The notes under the pieces were generated by a model. That model was not told where the DNA came from. It saw only the letters and a list, made by a program, of their open reading frames with translations, and ran no database searches. DNA of 56,575 nucleotides from a virus. Below are positions 49,360 to 56,575 of this stretch, one piece after another (positions within the stretch are counted from its first letter, which is position 1; the number at the start of each line of letters is the position of its first letter). The stretch lies in the IMG/VR virus record IMGVR_UViG_3300050821_005734, positions 1 through 56,575 of that record; one strand, 5' to 3'. A program made the translations under genes and the position numbers.

Positions 49360-49862
49360 CAAGCCCTGTTCTCGATGCGTGCCGCGAGGTCGCCCGGCAC
49401 GACCGCGGACGCGGTGGGCTTGCCGCACTGCCAGCCGGCGAGCCCTGCGGAGACTCCTGCGGCCGCGACGAGCTGGGAGCACATCACGGCCTTGCGGCCC
49501 TTGGCGAACCGCGTGAGGAATCGCCAGCGCCAGCCGAGGTGCTCCAGGCCGTCGACGAGGTCGGCATCCCAGTTGTACGGCTGGCCGAGCTGCGCGGTGG
49601 CGTAGGCCAGGACGGCGGCGCGCTGTGTGATCGTGGTCGGCTCCGCCGCGTTGCAGATCATGAGGCAGCCGTCGTACTCGGTGAGGCTCGCGAGGCGGAC
49701 GCCGCCGGGCTCGGCCTCGATGGCGAAGCCGAGTTCGGCGACGATCGCGACGTGGGTGTACCTGGACCGGGTGACCAGTGCTATGAGTGCTGCGGCGGGG
49801 CCGGTGGTGCGGACGCAGATGTATTCGCCGGGTTTGAGGTGGGCGGTGTTGGTGACGGTCAC
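49356..49862 (-). CDS. Permuted NlpC/P60-like (YiiX/YaeF-type) protein, 168 aa
   Basis: GTG at 49860-49862 overlaps the previous stop. The histidine comes first (SRYTHVAIVAELG) and the cysteine late (KAVMCSQLVAAAG), the permuted papain-like order. Between them are QLGQPYNWDADLVDGLEHLG and typical strands. Members cleave amide or ester bonds of peptides or lipids. No signal peptide. It lies in the early-type operon, far from the lysis cassette. Confidence 0.8.
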   Translation of the reverse strand: MTVTNTAHLKPGEYICVRTTGPAAALIALVTRSRYTHVAIVAELGFAIEAEPGGVRLASLTEYDGCLMICNAAEPTTITQRAAVLAYATAQLGQPYNWDADLVDGLEHLGWRWRFLTRFAKGRKAVMCSQLVAAAGVSAGLAGWQCGKPTASAVVPGDLAARIENRAW

Positions 49863-50407
49863 GTCGGCTGCCCTCCGGTCTCGGGCCCGGTGCGGATCTC
49901 GACAGCGCCGTGACGCCCGGCGAACTCTTCGTCCCAGCGGCGCCTGAACTCGGCGACCTCCTCGGGCTTCCACTCCGCCGGGACGGTGATGATGCCCTGC
50001 GGGTGGGTGTGGCGTTCCGTGTGGTGTCGGATGGCGATGGCGGTGAGTCCGCCGAGGGTGTCGGTCTCGCCGGGCTCGCCGATGTCGGGCTCTGTCAGGT
50101 TGCAGCCGTCCACGGCGTGCTGGATCAGGGTCGTGCCGCCGTCGGTGGTGAAGACGGCGTACTCGGCGAAGTCGACGCGGGCGTCCCGCTCGGCCAGCAA
50201 CGCACGCAGGTCGGAGAACGTCAGGTATAGCCGGTCGTATCCGGCTTCCGGACTCGGGTCTTCGCCGGTGGCGGTATCGACGCAAGTCCCTGCGATGACG
50301 GTGATGCTGACGGCATGTCCGTCAGGGCACGGCACGTAGCCGTCGAGGTCGTCGTAGCCGTCCCAGGCTGCGAGGAACGCGCGGATACGGTCGGCAGGAG
50401 TGTTCAT
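49859..50407 (-). CDS. Hypothetical acidic protein, 182 aa
   Basis: ATG at 50405-50407 overlaps the previous stop. Acidic, mixed alpha/beta (RIRAFLAAWDGYDDLDGYVP, RVDFAEYAVFTTDGGTT), ending with a helix rich in Glu/Arg. No recognised family. Confidence 0.65.
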   Translation of the reverse strand: MNTPADRIRAFLAAWDGYDDLDGYVPCPDGHAVSITVIAGTCVDTATGEDPSPEAGYDRLYLTFSDLRALLAERDARVDFAEYAVFTTDGGTTLIQHAVDGCNLTEPDIGEPGETDTLGGLTAIAIRHHTERHTHPQGIITVPAEWKPEEVAEFRRRWDEEFAGRHGAVEIRTGPETGGQPT

Positions 50408-50643
50408 GATCCTCCTTCGGTCGTGACGTGGCGTTGTGCGCGTTCGATGTGGTCGTAGGCGACGGCCGCGTGGACCTGGACGCCGACGCCCGCGACGGCG
50501 GGGTGTTCGCGGGAGAACTGCCACAGCTGGTAGTTGGTGACGTGGGCGGCGTTGACGAGCGCTGCGAGGGCTTCGCCGGGGGTGAGTGCGTCGGCGGGTT
50601 GCAGCGCCTGCTGGACTGCGGCCCAGTCGATGGTTGTGATCAT
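50404..50643 (-). CDS. Small helical protein, 79 aa
   Basis: ATG at 50641-50643 shares a base with the previous stop. Predicted all-helical (WAAVQQALQPADALTPGEAL, AALVNAAHVTNYQLWQFS). No family recognised. Confidence 0.62.
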   Translation of the reverse strand: MITTIDWAAVQQALQPADALTPGEALAALVNAAHVTNYQLWQFSREHPAVAGVGVQVHAAVAYDHIERAQRHVTTEGGS

Positions 50644-50855
50644 CAGCGTCCTTTCGTGCTGCCGGGGCATCGGCAGGTGCTGTAGCGGCCGAAGCAGCCG
50701 CAGTCGAGTCGGTAGCGGGCGGTGAGCGCTGGCGGGTACGTCACCGGCTCGGGTGCCCTCGGCGCCGGGATGGGTGCCGGTTCGGACGCCCGTGGCGCGG
50801 GGATGGGTGCGGGGGCGGTGCGCTGGCTGCGCAGCCAGGACATCGGGGAGGCCAT
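50643..50855 (-). CDS. Pro/Ala-repeat protein with C-terminal cysteines, 70 aa
   Basis: ATG at 50853-50855. Two tandem copies of a PAPIPAPRA(S/P)EP repeat, then DCGCFGRYSTCRCPG with four cysteines. It may be a tiny metal-binding or virion-surface peptide. Low certainty. Confidence 0.5.
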   Translation of the reverse strand: MASPMSWLRSQRTAPAPIPAPRASEPAPIPAPRAPEPVTYPPALTARYRLDCGCFGRYSTCRCPGSTKGR

Positions 50856-50856
50856 G

Positions 50857-51081
50857 TCAGTCCTTCGGTCCGCAGGACGGGCATATGCCGCCCTGGAGTG
50901 TTGTGCCGGTGTGGATGCTGCACCGCTGGGGCGCGGGCGGCCGGTGTTCGAGGGGGTAGCCGTGGCCGGCGAGGTCGATGATCACGCGTTTGGCGGCGAG
51001 TTCGGGGCCGGGTACTCCGAGGAGGCGTAGCGTGGCGGCGATGATGTCCTCGGCCGGGACGGGGCGGCTAGCCATCGTCAT
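50857..51081 (-). CDS. Small zinc-type protein, 74 aa
   Basis: ATG at 51079-51081, or 51075. Helical start (EDIIAATLRLLGVPGPELAA), then CSIHTG and CPSCG spaced as a zinc ribbon. Similar start patterns occur in many actinophage small genes. Confidence 0.6.
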   Translation of the reverse strand: MTMASRPVPAEDIIAATLRLLGVPGPELAAKRVIIDLAGHGYPLEHRPPAPQRCSIHTGTTLQGGICPSCGPKD

Positions 51082-51220
51082 GGCCTGGTTCGTCGAACGT
51101 CGCGCCGAGGCCTGCGAGGGCGACGAAGACTAGCTCGAACACCGGGTGTGATCTACGCAAGGCGATTCCGATGGTGAGGCTAGTGATCCACAGGGCGCGG
51201 ATGGTGCGGCGGCGGCTCAT
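51068..51220 (-). CDS. Small membrane protein, 50 aa
   Basis: ATG at 51218-51220 overlaps the previous stop. Two short hydrophobic stretches (ALWITSLTIGIAL and FELVFVALAGLG) and an acidic end. First of four tiny membrane proteins in this part of the operon. Confidence 0.55.
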   Translation of the reverse strand: MSRRRTIRALWITSLTIGIALRRSHPVFELVFVALAGLGATFDEPGHDDG

Positions 51221-51540
51221 TTGCCGTTCCAGGTGCTTCGTGACTTGGCCAGCCCGTAGTAGCGGCGGCGCGGCGTGCCGTCTGGCGGCGGCTGGGAAGG
51301 CACCCACCAGGAGGTGACGTGCCGGTTGGCTTCGAGGCGCGCGAGGTCGACGAAGATCGTTCCGGGCTGGTGCCCGGCCGCTTCGCTGATGGCGGTGACG
51401 GTGGCGCCGTCGGGGTTCTCGGCGAGGAAGTCGACGATGGCCGCGCGTCGTTTCTCGGCTTTCGCCCGGCTGCTCTTGGCGAGCTCGTGCAGGGCCTTGA
51501 GGCAGAGCGCGGCCGCGGCGAGGACGGCGAGGGTGTTCAT
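51217..51540 (-). CDS. Winged-helix protein with N-terminal membrane segment, 107 aa
   Basis: ATG at 51538-51540 overlaps the previous stop. Hydrophobic start (TLAVLAAAALCLKALHELA), then a basic coil and a PadR-like winged helix (GATVTAISEAAGHQPGTIFV, DLARLEANRHVTSWWV). A membrane-tethered DNA-binding protein is suggested. Confidence 0.65.
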   Translation of the reverse strand: MNTLAVLAAAALCLKALHELAKSSRAKAEKRRAAIVDFLAENPDGATVTAISEAAGHQPGTIFVDLARLEANRHVTSWWVPSQPPPDGTPRRRYYGLAKSRSTWNGK

Positions 51541-51650
51541 CGGCTGCTCCAGAGGGCGATGAGGACGGCCGCGAGGGCCGCGAGTTGGGCGAGCGCGAAC
51601 CCGCACAAGCGTCCTGCGGGGTGGCGTGGTTCGCCGTCGGGTCGGGTCAT
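51537..51650 (-). CDS. Membrane microprotein, 37 aa
   Basis: ATG at 51648-51650, TGA at 51537, coupled at both ends by ATGA. One membrane helix (FALAQLAALAAVLIALW). Supported only by coupling and hydrophobicity. Confidence 0.5.
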   Translation of the reverse strand: MTRPDGEPRHPAGRLCGFALAQLAALAAVLIALWSSR

Positions 51651-51730
51651 CGCGGGCTCCGTGTGATGCGTAGGACCAGGGCGAGGCCGCAGAGGGTCGC
51701 GCCGGAGGCGATGAGCGCGAGGGCGATCAT
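51647..51730 (-). CDS. Membrane microprotein, 27 aa
   Basis: ATG at 51728-51730, TGA at 51647, coupled at both ends. The whole product is one membrane helix with a basic end (LIASGATLCGLALVLRI). Very short, so uncertain. Confidence 0.4.
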   Translation of the reverse strand: MIALALIASGATLCGLALVLRITRSPR

Positions 51731-51843
51731 TTCGGCGCCTTCCGTCGGCGGAGGATGTAGCGGGCCAGGGCTGCGAGGGCGTACACGGCGCAGCCGGCCA
51801 TGAGGGCGACGGGGCTGAAGTCGAAGATCTCGTCAGGACTCAC
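51727..51843 (-). CDS. Membrane microprotein, 38 aa
   Basis: GTG at 51841-51843 behind GGAGCC, overlapping the upstream gene by 11 bases. Acidic start (SPDEIFDFS), one membrane helix (VALMAGCAVYALAALARYI), RRRK end. Inside-positive orientation. Confidence 0.52.
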   Translation of the reverse strand: MSPDEIFDFSPVALMAGCAVYALAALARYILRRRKAPK

Positions 51844-52582
51844 GCGGCGGCTCCGTGATGTCGTCGCAGCCGGGCGTCTTCCTCGTCGGCGATTCGGTCG
51901 GCTGCCAGTCGCCGACGGGGACGACGGGTCGCGAGACAAGCTGGTATGCCGGCGACCACTTGGCGGGATCGGTCGCCTCCCACTCGGTGATCCGGGTGAG
52001 CTCGCCGTCTTCGGCGAGCGCAGCCCACTGCGTCTCGCGTTCCACGCTGCTGATGCCGTACAGGAACGCGAGTTCGAGGCGAAGCTGGGCGGCTTCGGCT
52101 GTGCAGCTGGCCTGGAACTGCGTGGCCATCGCGGCGATATCCGTGAGGTAGGCCTCGGCCTTCTCGGCGCGGGCCCGCTGGGTATGAAGTGCGGCGCATG
52201 CCTGCTCGTAGGCCCACGCGGTGGGGAAGGGCCGCCGGTCGTGGGCGATCGCTTGGTCGCGCTCGGCGCGGAGCCGCCGGATCGCAGCCTGGATGGAGGC
52301 GGAGATCCGGTGCGCGTCGAGGTTCTCGTCGGACAGCCGCTCGTCGCTGTCGCGGTCGACCGAGATGTCGGGTGTCGGATTGGACGCTGGGGTGGCCAAC
52401 CGCTCGCGAAGGTTGGTTACTTCGCCAAGCAGGTGGCCGATGACTTGGTCGCGCTCGCGGTCGAGGTCGGTCGGGCCGCTGAAGCCGAACTTGTCGTAGT
52501 GGGCTCGGATGGCTTCGGTGCGTTCGTCGAGGGGGACGCGCATCAGGCCGGTGGTCGCGGTGTCGGATGTCGGTTCAGGCAT
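51833..52582 (-). CDS. Long coiled-coil/helical protein, 249 aa
   Basis: Starts at ATG 52580-52582. Helical with coiled-coil stretches (IQAAIRRLRAERDQAIAH, QRARAEKAEAYLTDIAAM). Largest gene of this sub-operon. No family recognised. Possibly an oligomeric scaffold or regulator. Confidence 0.68.
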   Translation of the reverse strand: MPEPTSDTATTGLMRVPLDERTEAIRAHYDKFGFSGPTDLDRERDQVIGHLLGEVTNLRERLATPASNPTPDISVDRDSDERLSDENLDAHRISASIQAAIRRLRAERDQAIAHDRRPFPTAWAYEQACAALHTQRARAEKAEAYLTDIAAMATQFQASCTAEAAQLRLELAFLYGISSVERETQWAALAEDGELTRITEWEATDPAKWSPAYQLVSRPVVPVGDWQPTESPTRKTPGCDDITEPPRES

Positions 52583-52793
52583 CGCGTCCCTCCCACCAGG
52601 CTTGCGCTGCTGCGGTGGCGTCGCGGTAGGCGTCGGTGAGGATGGCCGCGGGTCCGCCGGTGCGCCAGGCGCTGTTGATCCGGTCGCGGATCTCCTTCGG
52701 GAGTGCGAACCAGTCGGGCGTGCAGGCGTACCGGCTGCGGGGGATGCGGGCCTTGCAGGCGGGGCGGGAGCACTCGCGCGTCGTGTGCGGCAT
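52575..52793 (-). CDS. Conserved actinobacterial small zinc protein, 72 aa
   Basis: ATG at 52791-52793 shares a base with the previous stop. CSRPACKARIPRSRYACTPD followed by KEIRDRINSAWRTGG is a familiar pattern in actinobacterial chromosomes and phages, where it probably binds one zinc. Role unknown. Confidence 0.75.
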   Translation of the reverse strand: MPHTTRECSRPACKARIPRSRYACTPDWFALPKEIRDRINSAWRTGGPAAILTDAYRDATAAAQAWWEGRDA

Positions 52794-53110
52794 CAGGCGC
52801 CGTCCTGGCCAAGCACGAGCCGACCGGCGCCGATGAGCGCGGTGTAGCGCTGGCAGCTCGCGCAGCGGGTGTCGAAGGCGGACCGGTCGCGGTGCGTGCC
52901 GCACGGGATGGTGAGCTTCGCCAACTCGGCGGCGATGGCCTGGCGTACCCGCTGCTCGTGGAGCGGCAGGACGGCGGCGAGGATCCCGCGTACCTCCTCC
53001 TCGGTCTGTTCCGGCTCCCAGGCGCCCCAGAGGCCGTTTTCGCGGAGCAGTTCGGCGGCGGTCCGCGCGAGCTCGTCGGGTACGTCGGTCGGCTTCATCG
53101 GCTCGGGCAT
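52793..53110 (-). CDS. Hypothetical protein with CxxC end, 105 aa
   Basis: ATG at 53108-53110. Helical, acidic N-terminal two thirds, then CGTHRDRSAFDTRCASCQRY, a probable zinc site. Directly follows the HhH gene. Confidence 0.66.
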   Translation of the reverse strand: MPEPMKPTDVPDELARTAAELLRENGLWGAWEPEQTEEEVRGILAAVLPLHEQRVRQAIAAELAKLTIPCGTHRDRSAFDTRCASCQRYTALIGAGRLVLGQDGA

Positions 53111-53111
53111 G

Positions 53112-53549
53112 TCAGGCTCCGATCATTGCGGCGTGGTTGGTGACGAGGTTGGCGTGGTGCTGGTCGCAGGCTTGGCACGGGTCCGGTCGCGGGTCGCCGG
53201 GTTGCGCGACGGCCCGGTAGTGGCCGGCCACGTCCCTGACGACGTTGCGTGCGGCTGTGGCGCGTCGTCCTCCGCAGGCGCCGCAGTGGTCGGGCAGCCG
53301 CTTCGCGGCTTCCAGCGCTTTGGCTTTGCTCTCCTTCGCGGCGGTCGTGGCCCAGAGCCGCAGATATTCCTTGACGCGGGCGAGGCGGGTTGTGCCTATG
53401 CCGGGGATGGCCGCGAGCTGCTTGGGTGTCATCGCCGCGGCGACGGACGGGGTCACGTTGGCGCTAGCCAGTGCCTTGCGGGCCTTGGCGGCGATCGAAT
53501 CGTCGCCGAGGTGCCACTCGGCGTTGAGTTCGGCAAAGGTGAGGGTCAT
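53112..53549 (-). CDS. Helix-hairpin-helix and zinc protein, 145 aa
   Basis: ATG at 53547-53549 overlaps the previous stop. An HhH motif (PKQLAAIPGIGTTRLARVKE) as in non-sequence-specific DNA-binding proteins is followed by CGACGG and CQACDQHH as a zinc ribbon. DNA repair or recombination accessory by fold. Substrate unknown. Confidence 0.72.
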   Translation of the reverse strand: MTLTFAELNAEWHLGDDSIAAKARKALASANVTPSVAAAMTPKQLAAIPGIGTTRLARVKEYLRLWATTAAKESKAKALEAAKRLPDHCGACGGRRATAARNVVRDVAGHYRAVAQPGDPRPDPCQACDQHHANLVTNHAAMIGA

Positions 53550-54055
53550 GGTCGGTCCGTTTCGGGTCGGTCGGCGGGCTCGCGGTAGGGCTTGTCGGGT
53601 GCGGGCTGTCCGGTCGCCTGGGCCCACCAGCCGGCGCAGAGCATCGCGCCGAGCGGGAGTTCGCCGATGGTGGCGGTCGGGACGTAGGTGCCGCGGATGA
53701 GCGGCATGGCGTGGTGGCAGTAGAACGGCTCGTCGGTGGGGAGCTTGACCGAGCCGGATTCCTGCTCTGGCGAGCCGGGCCGGTAGGCGCAGTCGGCGCA
53801 GGGCCGGGTCATGAGCGCGGGTGGCCGCGGTGCGGGCTTGAGTTCGGACTCGTCCCAGCCGGCGACGTCGTTGGTGAGGCCGTTGCCTGCGCAGTGCATG
53901 CATCGGCCGTCGGACCAGGTGCCGTCGCCGTCGCAGACGGGGCAGATCCATCGCAGGATGGTGACGGTCGGGAACTTCTTGGCGGACTGGACGCCGAGCT
54001 TGTAGGCGTCGACGATGCCAGTCTCGAGGATTCCGCGTATCAGGTCGTCAGTCAT
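53546..54055 (-). CDS. Multi-zinc-finger protein, 169 aa
   Basis: ATG at 54053-54055. CPVCDGDG and CMHCAGNG are DnaJ-type CxxCxGxG pairs. CADCAYRPGSPE and YCHHAMP form a second Cys/His cluster typical of an actinobacterial family. No J domain. Role unknown. Confidence 0.74.
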   Translation of the reverse strand: MTDDLIRGILETGIVDAYKLGVQSAKKFPTVTILRWICPVCDGDGTWSDGRCMHCAGNGLTNDVAGWDESELKPAPRPPALMTRPCADCAYRPGSPEQESGSVKLPTDEPFYCHHAMPLIRGTYVPTATIGELPLGAMLCAGWWAQATGQPAPDKPYREPADRPETDRP

Positions 54056-54393
54056 CGCGGGTGCGCTCCGGTCGCTTCGGCTCCGACGTACAGGCGTACG
54101 CCTGCCAGGCCGAGCACGTTGATCAGGATGTTGGGGATCTGGTCGGCGGGGTAGCCGCGCTGTTCCAGTGCCCCGGCGAGGGCCGAGATCTCGACGGAGA
54201 CGTGGATGAGGACTTCACCGAGGGTGGCGTCGTTGATGTCCGGCGGGAGTCCTTCGCGGAGGCCGGTGATGGCGGTGGTGAGGACCTGGTCTTGCTGCTT
54301 GATGCTCGCGGCGTTGGCCCCGGCGGTGGAGGCGAGGTGGTTGTCGCGGATGCCGGTGATGTATCGCTCGGTGGTCGGGTTGGGGCTCATCAT
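54052..54393 (-). CDS. Hypothetical protein, 113 aa
   Basis: ATG at 54391-54393 overlaps the previous stop (ATGA). Helical, with HVSVEISALAGALEQRGYP and LINVLGLAGVRLYVG as hydrophobic patches. Nothing recognised. Confidence 0.65.
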   Translation of the reverse strand: MMSPNPTTERYITGIRDNHLASTAGANAASIKQQDQVLTTAITGLREGLPPDINDATLGEVLIHVSVEISALAGALEQRGYPADQIPNILINVLGLAGVRLYVGAEATGAHPR

Positions 54394-55199
54394 GGGTTGC
54401 TTTCGAGTCGGGCGGTGGCCGCGGCTGCCCTGCCGTCGCGGCATGGCTGGCAGGCGGGCAGGACACGGCGGGAGTAGTGCAGGTGGTAGCCGTATTCGGT
54501 GCCGCACTCGCCGGTCCAGTCCGGGTGCGCGGCGGGGTCGTCGATGGCGTCGTCGTCCCACATCGCCGGAAGCGGCCAGCCGTGCGCGGTGCCGTAGTTG
54601 GCGGCGCGGACGCGGCTGTGGGCGCTCACGCCGTGGTCGGTGGGGTCGGCGTTCTGGAGCCGCTGGTACAGGTCGCGGACAGCCCGTGCCTTCGCTGCGG
54701 TGACCTGGTTGAAGCCGAGCATGGTGCTGAAGTTCTGCGGCGTCATGCCCAGGCGGGCGGCGAGGTGGAGCTGCGGCCAGCCGCGGCGGATCATGGCTTG
54801 TAGGCGGCGGAGGGTTCCGGTGGCGTCGACCAGGGCGTGGCCGGCGAGCGCGTCGGGTGACGGGCCGACGGCGAGGATCTTCGCGGCGATCTCGGGTCGT
54901 ATGCGGGCGGTCGGGGCGCAGCCGGCTCCCGGACGCCCGTAGAGGATCTTCTTGAGGGTGCTGCCGGACACGCCGGTGAGCTCGGTGACGCGGCGGCGGC
55001 CGATTCCGGCTTCGCTCAGGGTTTTGAGGTGGGCGCGGACGGGTTCGGCGTCGACGAACGGCTGCCAGGTGCCGTAGGCGATGGAGCGTTCGCGCTGGTC
55101 GTTGTACTGGGAGACGGCGAAGCCGCAGACGTAGCAGCGGCAGCCGTCGAGCTTGTAGCGGGCGTAGCCGTGTGGGCGCTCGGTGGTGGTGGCGTTCAT
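54390..55199 (-). CDS. Double HTH DNA-binding protein with zinc motifs, 269 aa
   Basis: ATG at 55197-55199 overlaps the previous stop. N-terminal YKLDGCRCYVCG cluster, first HTH at GIGRRRVTELTGVSGSTLKK, second at HLAARLGMTPQNFSTMLG, and a C-terminal CGTEYGYHLHYSRRVLPACQ cluster. The plan is familiar from actinobacteriophage regulators. The second HTH seems to be a diverged copy. Confidence 0.75.
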   Translation of the reverse strand: MNATTTERPHGYARYKLDGCRCYVCGFAVSQYNDQRERSIAYGTWQPFVDAEPVRAHLKTLSEAGIGRRRVTELTGVSGSTLKKILYGRPGAGCAPTARIRPEIAAKILAVGPSPDALAGHALVDATGTLRRLQAMIRRGWPQLHLAARLGMTPQNFSTMLGFNQVTAAKARAVRDLYQRLQNADPTDHGVSAHSRVRAANYGTAHGWPLPAMWDDDAIDDPAAHPDWTGECGTEYGYHLHYSRRVLPACQPCRDGRAAAATARLESNP

Positions 55200-55498
55200 C
55201 GCGATTCGCGATTCGCGATTCGTGATTCGTCGGGTCGGACGGGTGCGATGGTGCCGTCGCGGTAGAGGCGGACGTGGCCGGCTGCGAGGGCTGCGAGTGC
55301 GGCGCGGGCCATGTTCGGGACGCCGTACTTGGCGTAGGCGCGGCGGAGGCGGTGGCGGACGGTGGCGGGTGTGAGGTTGAGGTGGCGGGCGGCTTCGGGG
55401 ATGCCGCCACGGTTGACGGCGTGGCAGAGGGTGGCGATTTCGTGGGGGGTGGGGGTGCCGTCGGGGCGCGGCGTCTTCGGGAGCGTGGCGGTCGTCAT
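55196..55498 (-). CDS. LuxR-type HTH protein, 100 aa
   Basis: ATG at 55496-55498 overlaps the previous stop. An HTH of LuxR type, IPEAARHLNLTPATVRHRLR then RAYAKYGVPN. No receiver domain. The last codons are a 7-bp tandem repeat (ATTCGCG family, 55202-55232), which also supplies the ribosome-site area of the next gene. Confidence 0.75.
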   Translation of the reverse strand: MTTATLPKTPRPDGTPTPHEIATLCHAVNRGGIPEAARHLNLTPATVRHRLRRAYAKYGVPNMARAALAALAAGHVRLYRDGTIAPVRPDESRIANRESR

Positions 55499-55857
55499 GC
55501 CGGGCTCGCAGTCGCGTCGGCCGGGGCGGCGCTGAGGCAGTTGGTGGCGTGGGCGAGGCTGACCTTGGGGCAGTTGCAGTCCGGGCAGTACGTGGCGGCG
55601 ACGTACCGTGCGGTGCGGGCCTCGGGCGTGTCGGCCGGGACGGCGGCCAGCGTCTGGTGGAGTGCCGCCGCGGCGCGGAGCCGTTGGGCTGCGGCGTGGA
55701 GGTGGTCGATGATGTCGTCGCCTTCGGCGCCGTCGTAGGCGGCGTCGGCGGTCGACACCTGCTCTGCGTCGGTGATGGCGTCGGCGATCATCGCGAGTGC
55801 GATGCTGAGGTGCCTGGTGAGGTCCTCGGCGGGGGTCGTAGTGGCCTGGTCGGTCAT
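55495..55857 (-). CDS. Hypothetical protein, first gene of the operon, 120 aa
   Basis: Starts at ATG 55855-55857 after the terminator at 55886-55922, so a promoter should lie in between or upstream. Helical Ala-rich body and CPDCNCPKVSLAHATNC near the end, a zinc candidate. Confidence 0.66.
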   Translation of the reverse strand: MTDQATTTPAEDLTRHLSIALAMIADAITDAEQVSTADAAYDGAEGDDIIDHLHAAAQRLRAAAALHQTLAAVPADTPEARTARYVAATYCPDCNCPKVSLAHATNCLSAAPADATASPA

Positions 55858-55885
55858 GAGGGTCCTGTCGTGGTGGGATTGGTGG

Positions 55886-55922
55886 GCCGGGGCCGGTCGT
55901 GTTGGGTACGGCCGGCCCCGGC
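55886..55922. terminator. Terminator after the repeat-protein gene
   Basis: 11-bp stem GCCGGGGCCGG (55886-55896)/55912-55922, loop 15 nt, seven bases downstream of the stop at 55929. It separates the early operon, which ends here across the circle, from the next one. Confidence 0.75.
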
Positions 55923-55928
55923 ATTCGG

Positions 55929-56575
55929 CTAGGGCTGGGCGTCCGTGGCGACGGCGGCGGGTGTCTCGGGTTCGGCGCCCGCGCAGATTTCCTCCACCAG
56001 CTCACGTAGCTGGTCGATGCTGTTGCTGCCGTTGAACAGCCGGTCGGCGGTCGACTCGTCCAGGCCGAGTACTGCGCGGGCACCGGCCGCGATGGCGACG
56101 TGCTCGCGGATGAACCGGGAACGCAGCCGCTCGGGCAGCGACGCCACCTCGACCGTGGACGCTTCGATGTTCATGCGGGCGTCGACGGTGAGGAGCGCGT
56201 GACCGGCGGCGCAGTATTTGGTGCCGCATGCGGTCTCAACGGCCCAGGTGCTCTGGTCCCACTCCTCGGGGTGGGTCTCGATGCGTGTGAGCATGTTGCG
56301 GACGGCTGCGGGCTCGGTTGTGAGCGGCACACGTTGCGTCAGGGCGCCGCCGTTGACGACGGGCTGCGCGCCGAGTGCGCGGATGGTGACGTTTGGGCCG
56401 GCGTTGATGGTCATGGGGCCGGTGGCCAGGACGTTGACGTAGTCGTGGGCTGTGACGACGATGTCCGACTCGCCCCTGGTCACGATGCGCGGCGTCGAGG
56501 AGTCCCTGGTCTCGATGCGCGGCGTCGAGGAGTCCCTGGTCTCGATGCGCGGCGTCGAGGAGTCCCTGGTCTCGA
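55929..56575 (-). CDS. SSTPRI-repeat protein, C-terminal part
   Basis: The frame enters from the right edge through three exact ETRDSSTPRI repeats and continues without a stop. Residues after the repeats are beta-type (ESDIVVTAHDYVNVLATG, INAGPNVTIRALG). A helical module follows with WAVETACGTKYCAAGHALL, a pattern found in many actinobacterial plasmid and phage proteins, then a helical end (ADRLFNGSNSIDQLRELVEE). A start codon inside the window (GTG near 56483) gives 184 residues, but the true start is at 249 across the junction. Confidence 0.8.
   Translation of the reverse strand, partial: ETRDSSTPRIETRDSSTPRIETRDSSTPRIVTRGESDIVVTAHDYVNVLATGPMTINAGPNVTIRALGAQPVVNGGALTQRVPLTTEPAAVRNMLTRIETHPEEWDQSTWAVETACGTKYCAAGHALLTVDARMNIEASTVEVASLPERLRSRFIREHVAIAAGARAVLGLDESTADRLFNGSNSIDQLRELVEEICAGAEPETPAAVATDAQP
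56484..56575. repeat. 30-bp direct repeats, right end of window
   Basis: Three identical 30-bp units plus GA. The final GA matches the first two bases of the window, so joining the ends with this 2-bp overlap restores an exact unit and keeps the frame. The true copy number may be larger than the 6-7 seen. Confidence 0.95.

Overview
The window looks like a complete, or nearly complete, temperate siphovirus of a high-GC actinobacterium. It encodes a tyrosine integrase, a divergent repressor/Cro-type switch, terminase, portal, capsid, tape measure and endolysin. The host is inferred from the very high GC content, frequent GTG starts, long runs of TGA/ATG or TGA/GTG overlaps, an F420-type flavin-fold oxidoreductase and DUF6221-like small proteins. 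No genus can be assigned from sequence alone. Both window ends lie inside the same 30-bp coding repeat and a single reading frame continues from one end into the other. The molecule is therefore circular or circularly permuted, and the cut lies inside a repeat-protein gene (1-249 and 55929-56575).

Almost everything is transcribed leftwards (minus strand). The early operon starts at the switch (about 8.08 kb) and runs down through small conserved genes, a RecT/Bet annealing protein (4.1-5.4 kb), an HNH nuclease and zinc-ribbon proteins. It reaches a winged-helix initiator (284-1198) whose coding sequence carries seven TTCCGGTAA iterons and a perfect DnaA box, a good candidate origin. The repeat protein follows and closes the circle. 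Across the circle junction a second operon (55.9 to 43.1 kb) holds about 35 small genes: zinc ribbons, HTH proteins, tiny membrane proteins, a permuted NlpC/P60-like protein and a tail-fibre-like protein. It ends at a tRNA-like element and a strong terminator.

The late operon runs from 42.6 to 13.5 kb. First comes a modification-like cassette (HTH protein, two methyltransferases, a GT2 glycosyltransferase, HNH, a GT-A-like protein). Then come the small and large terminase subunits, a 1392-residue portal-Nudix-MuF fusion interrupted by a 346-residue intein, an XkdF-like protease candidate, scaffold, capsid, head-tail and tail genes, and a lysis cassette: GH25 endolysin, holin candidates and a membrane-anchored collagen-like protein.

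Between integrase and lysis genes (10.5-13.4 kb) lies a lysogenic-conversion-like region with a zinc-ribbon protein, a GntR/HutC regulator beside a 20-bp palindrome, a pyridoxamine-oxidase-fold enzyme, a lipoprotein and a small membrane protein. The only other plus-strand genes are the repressor and one small companion.
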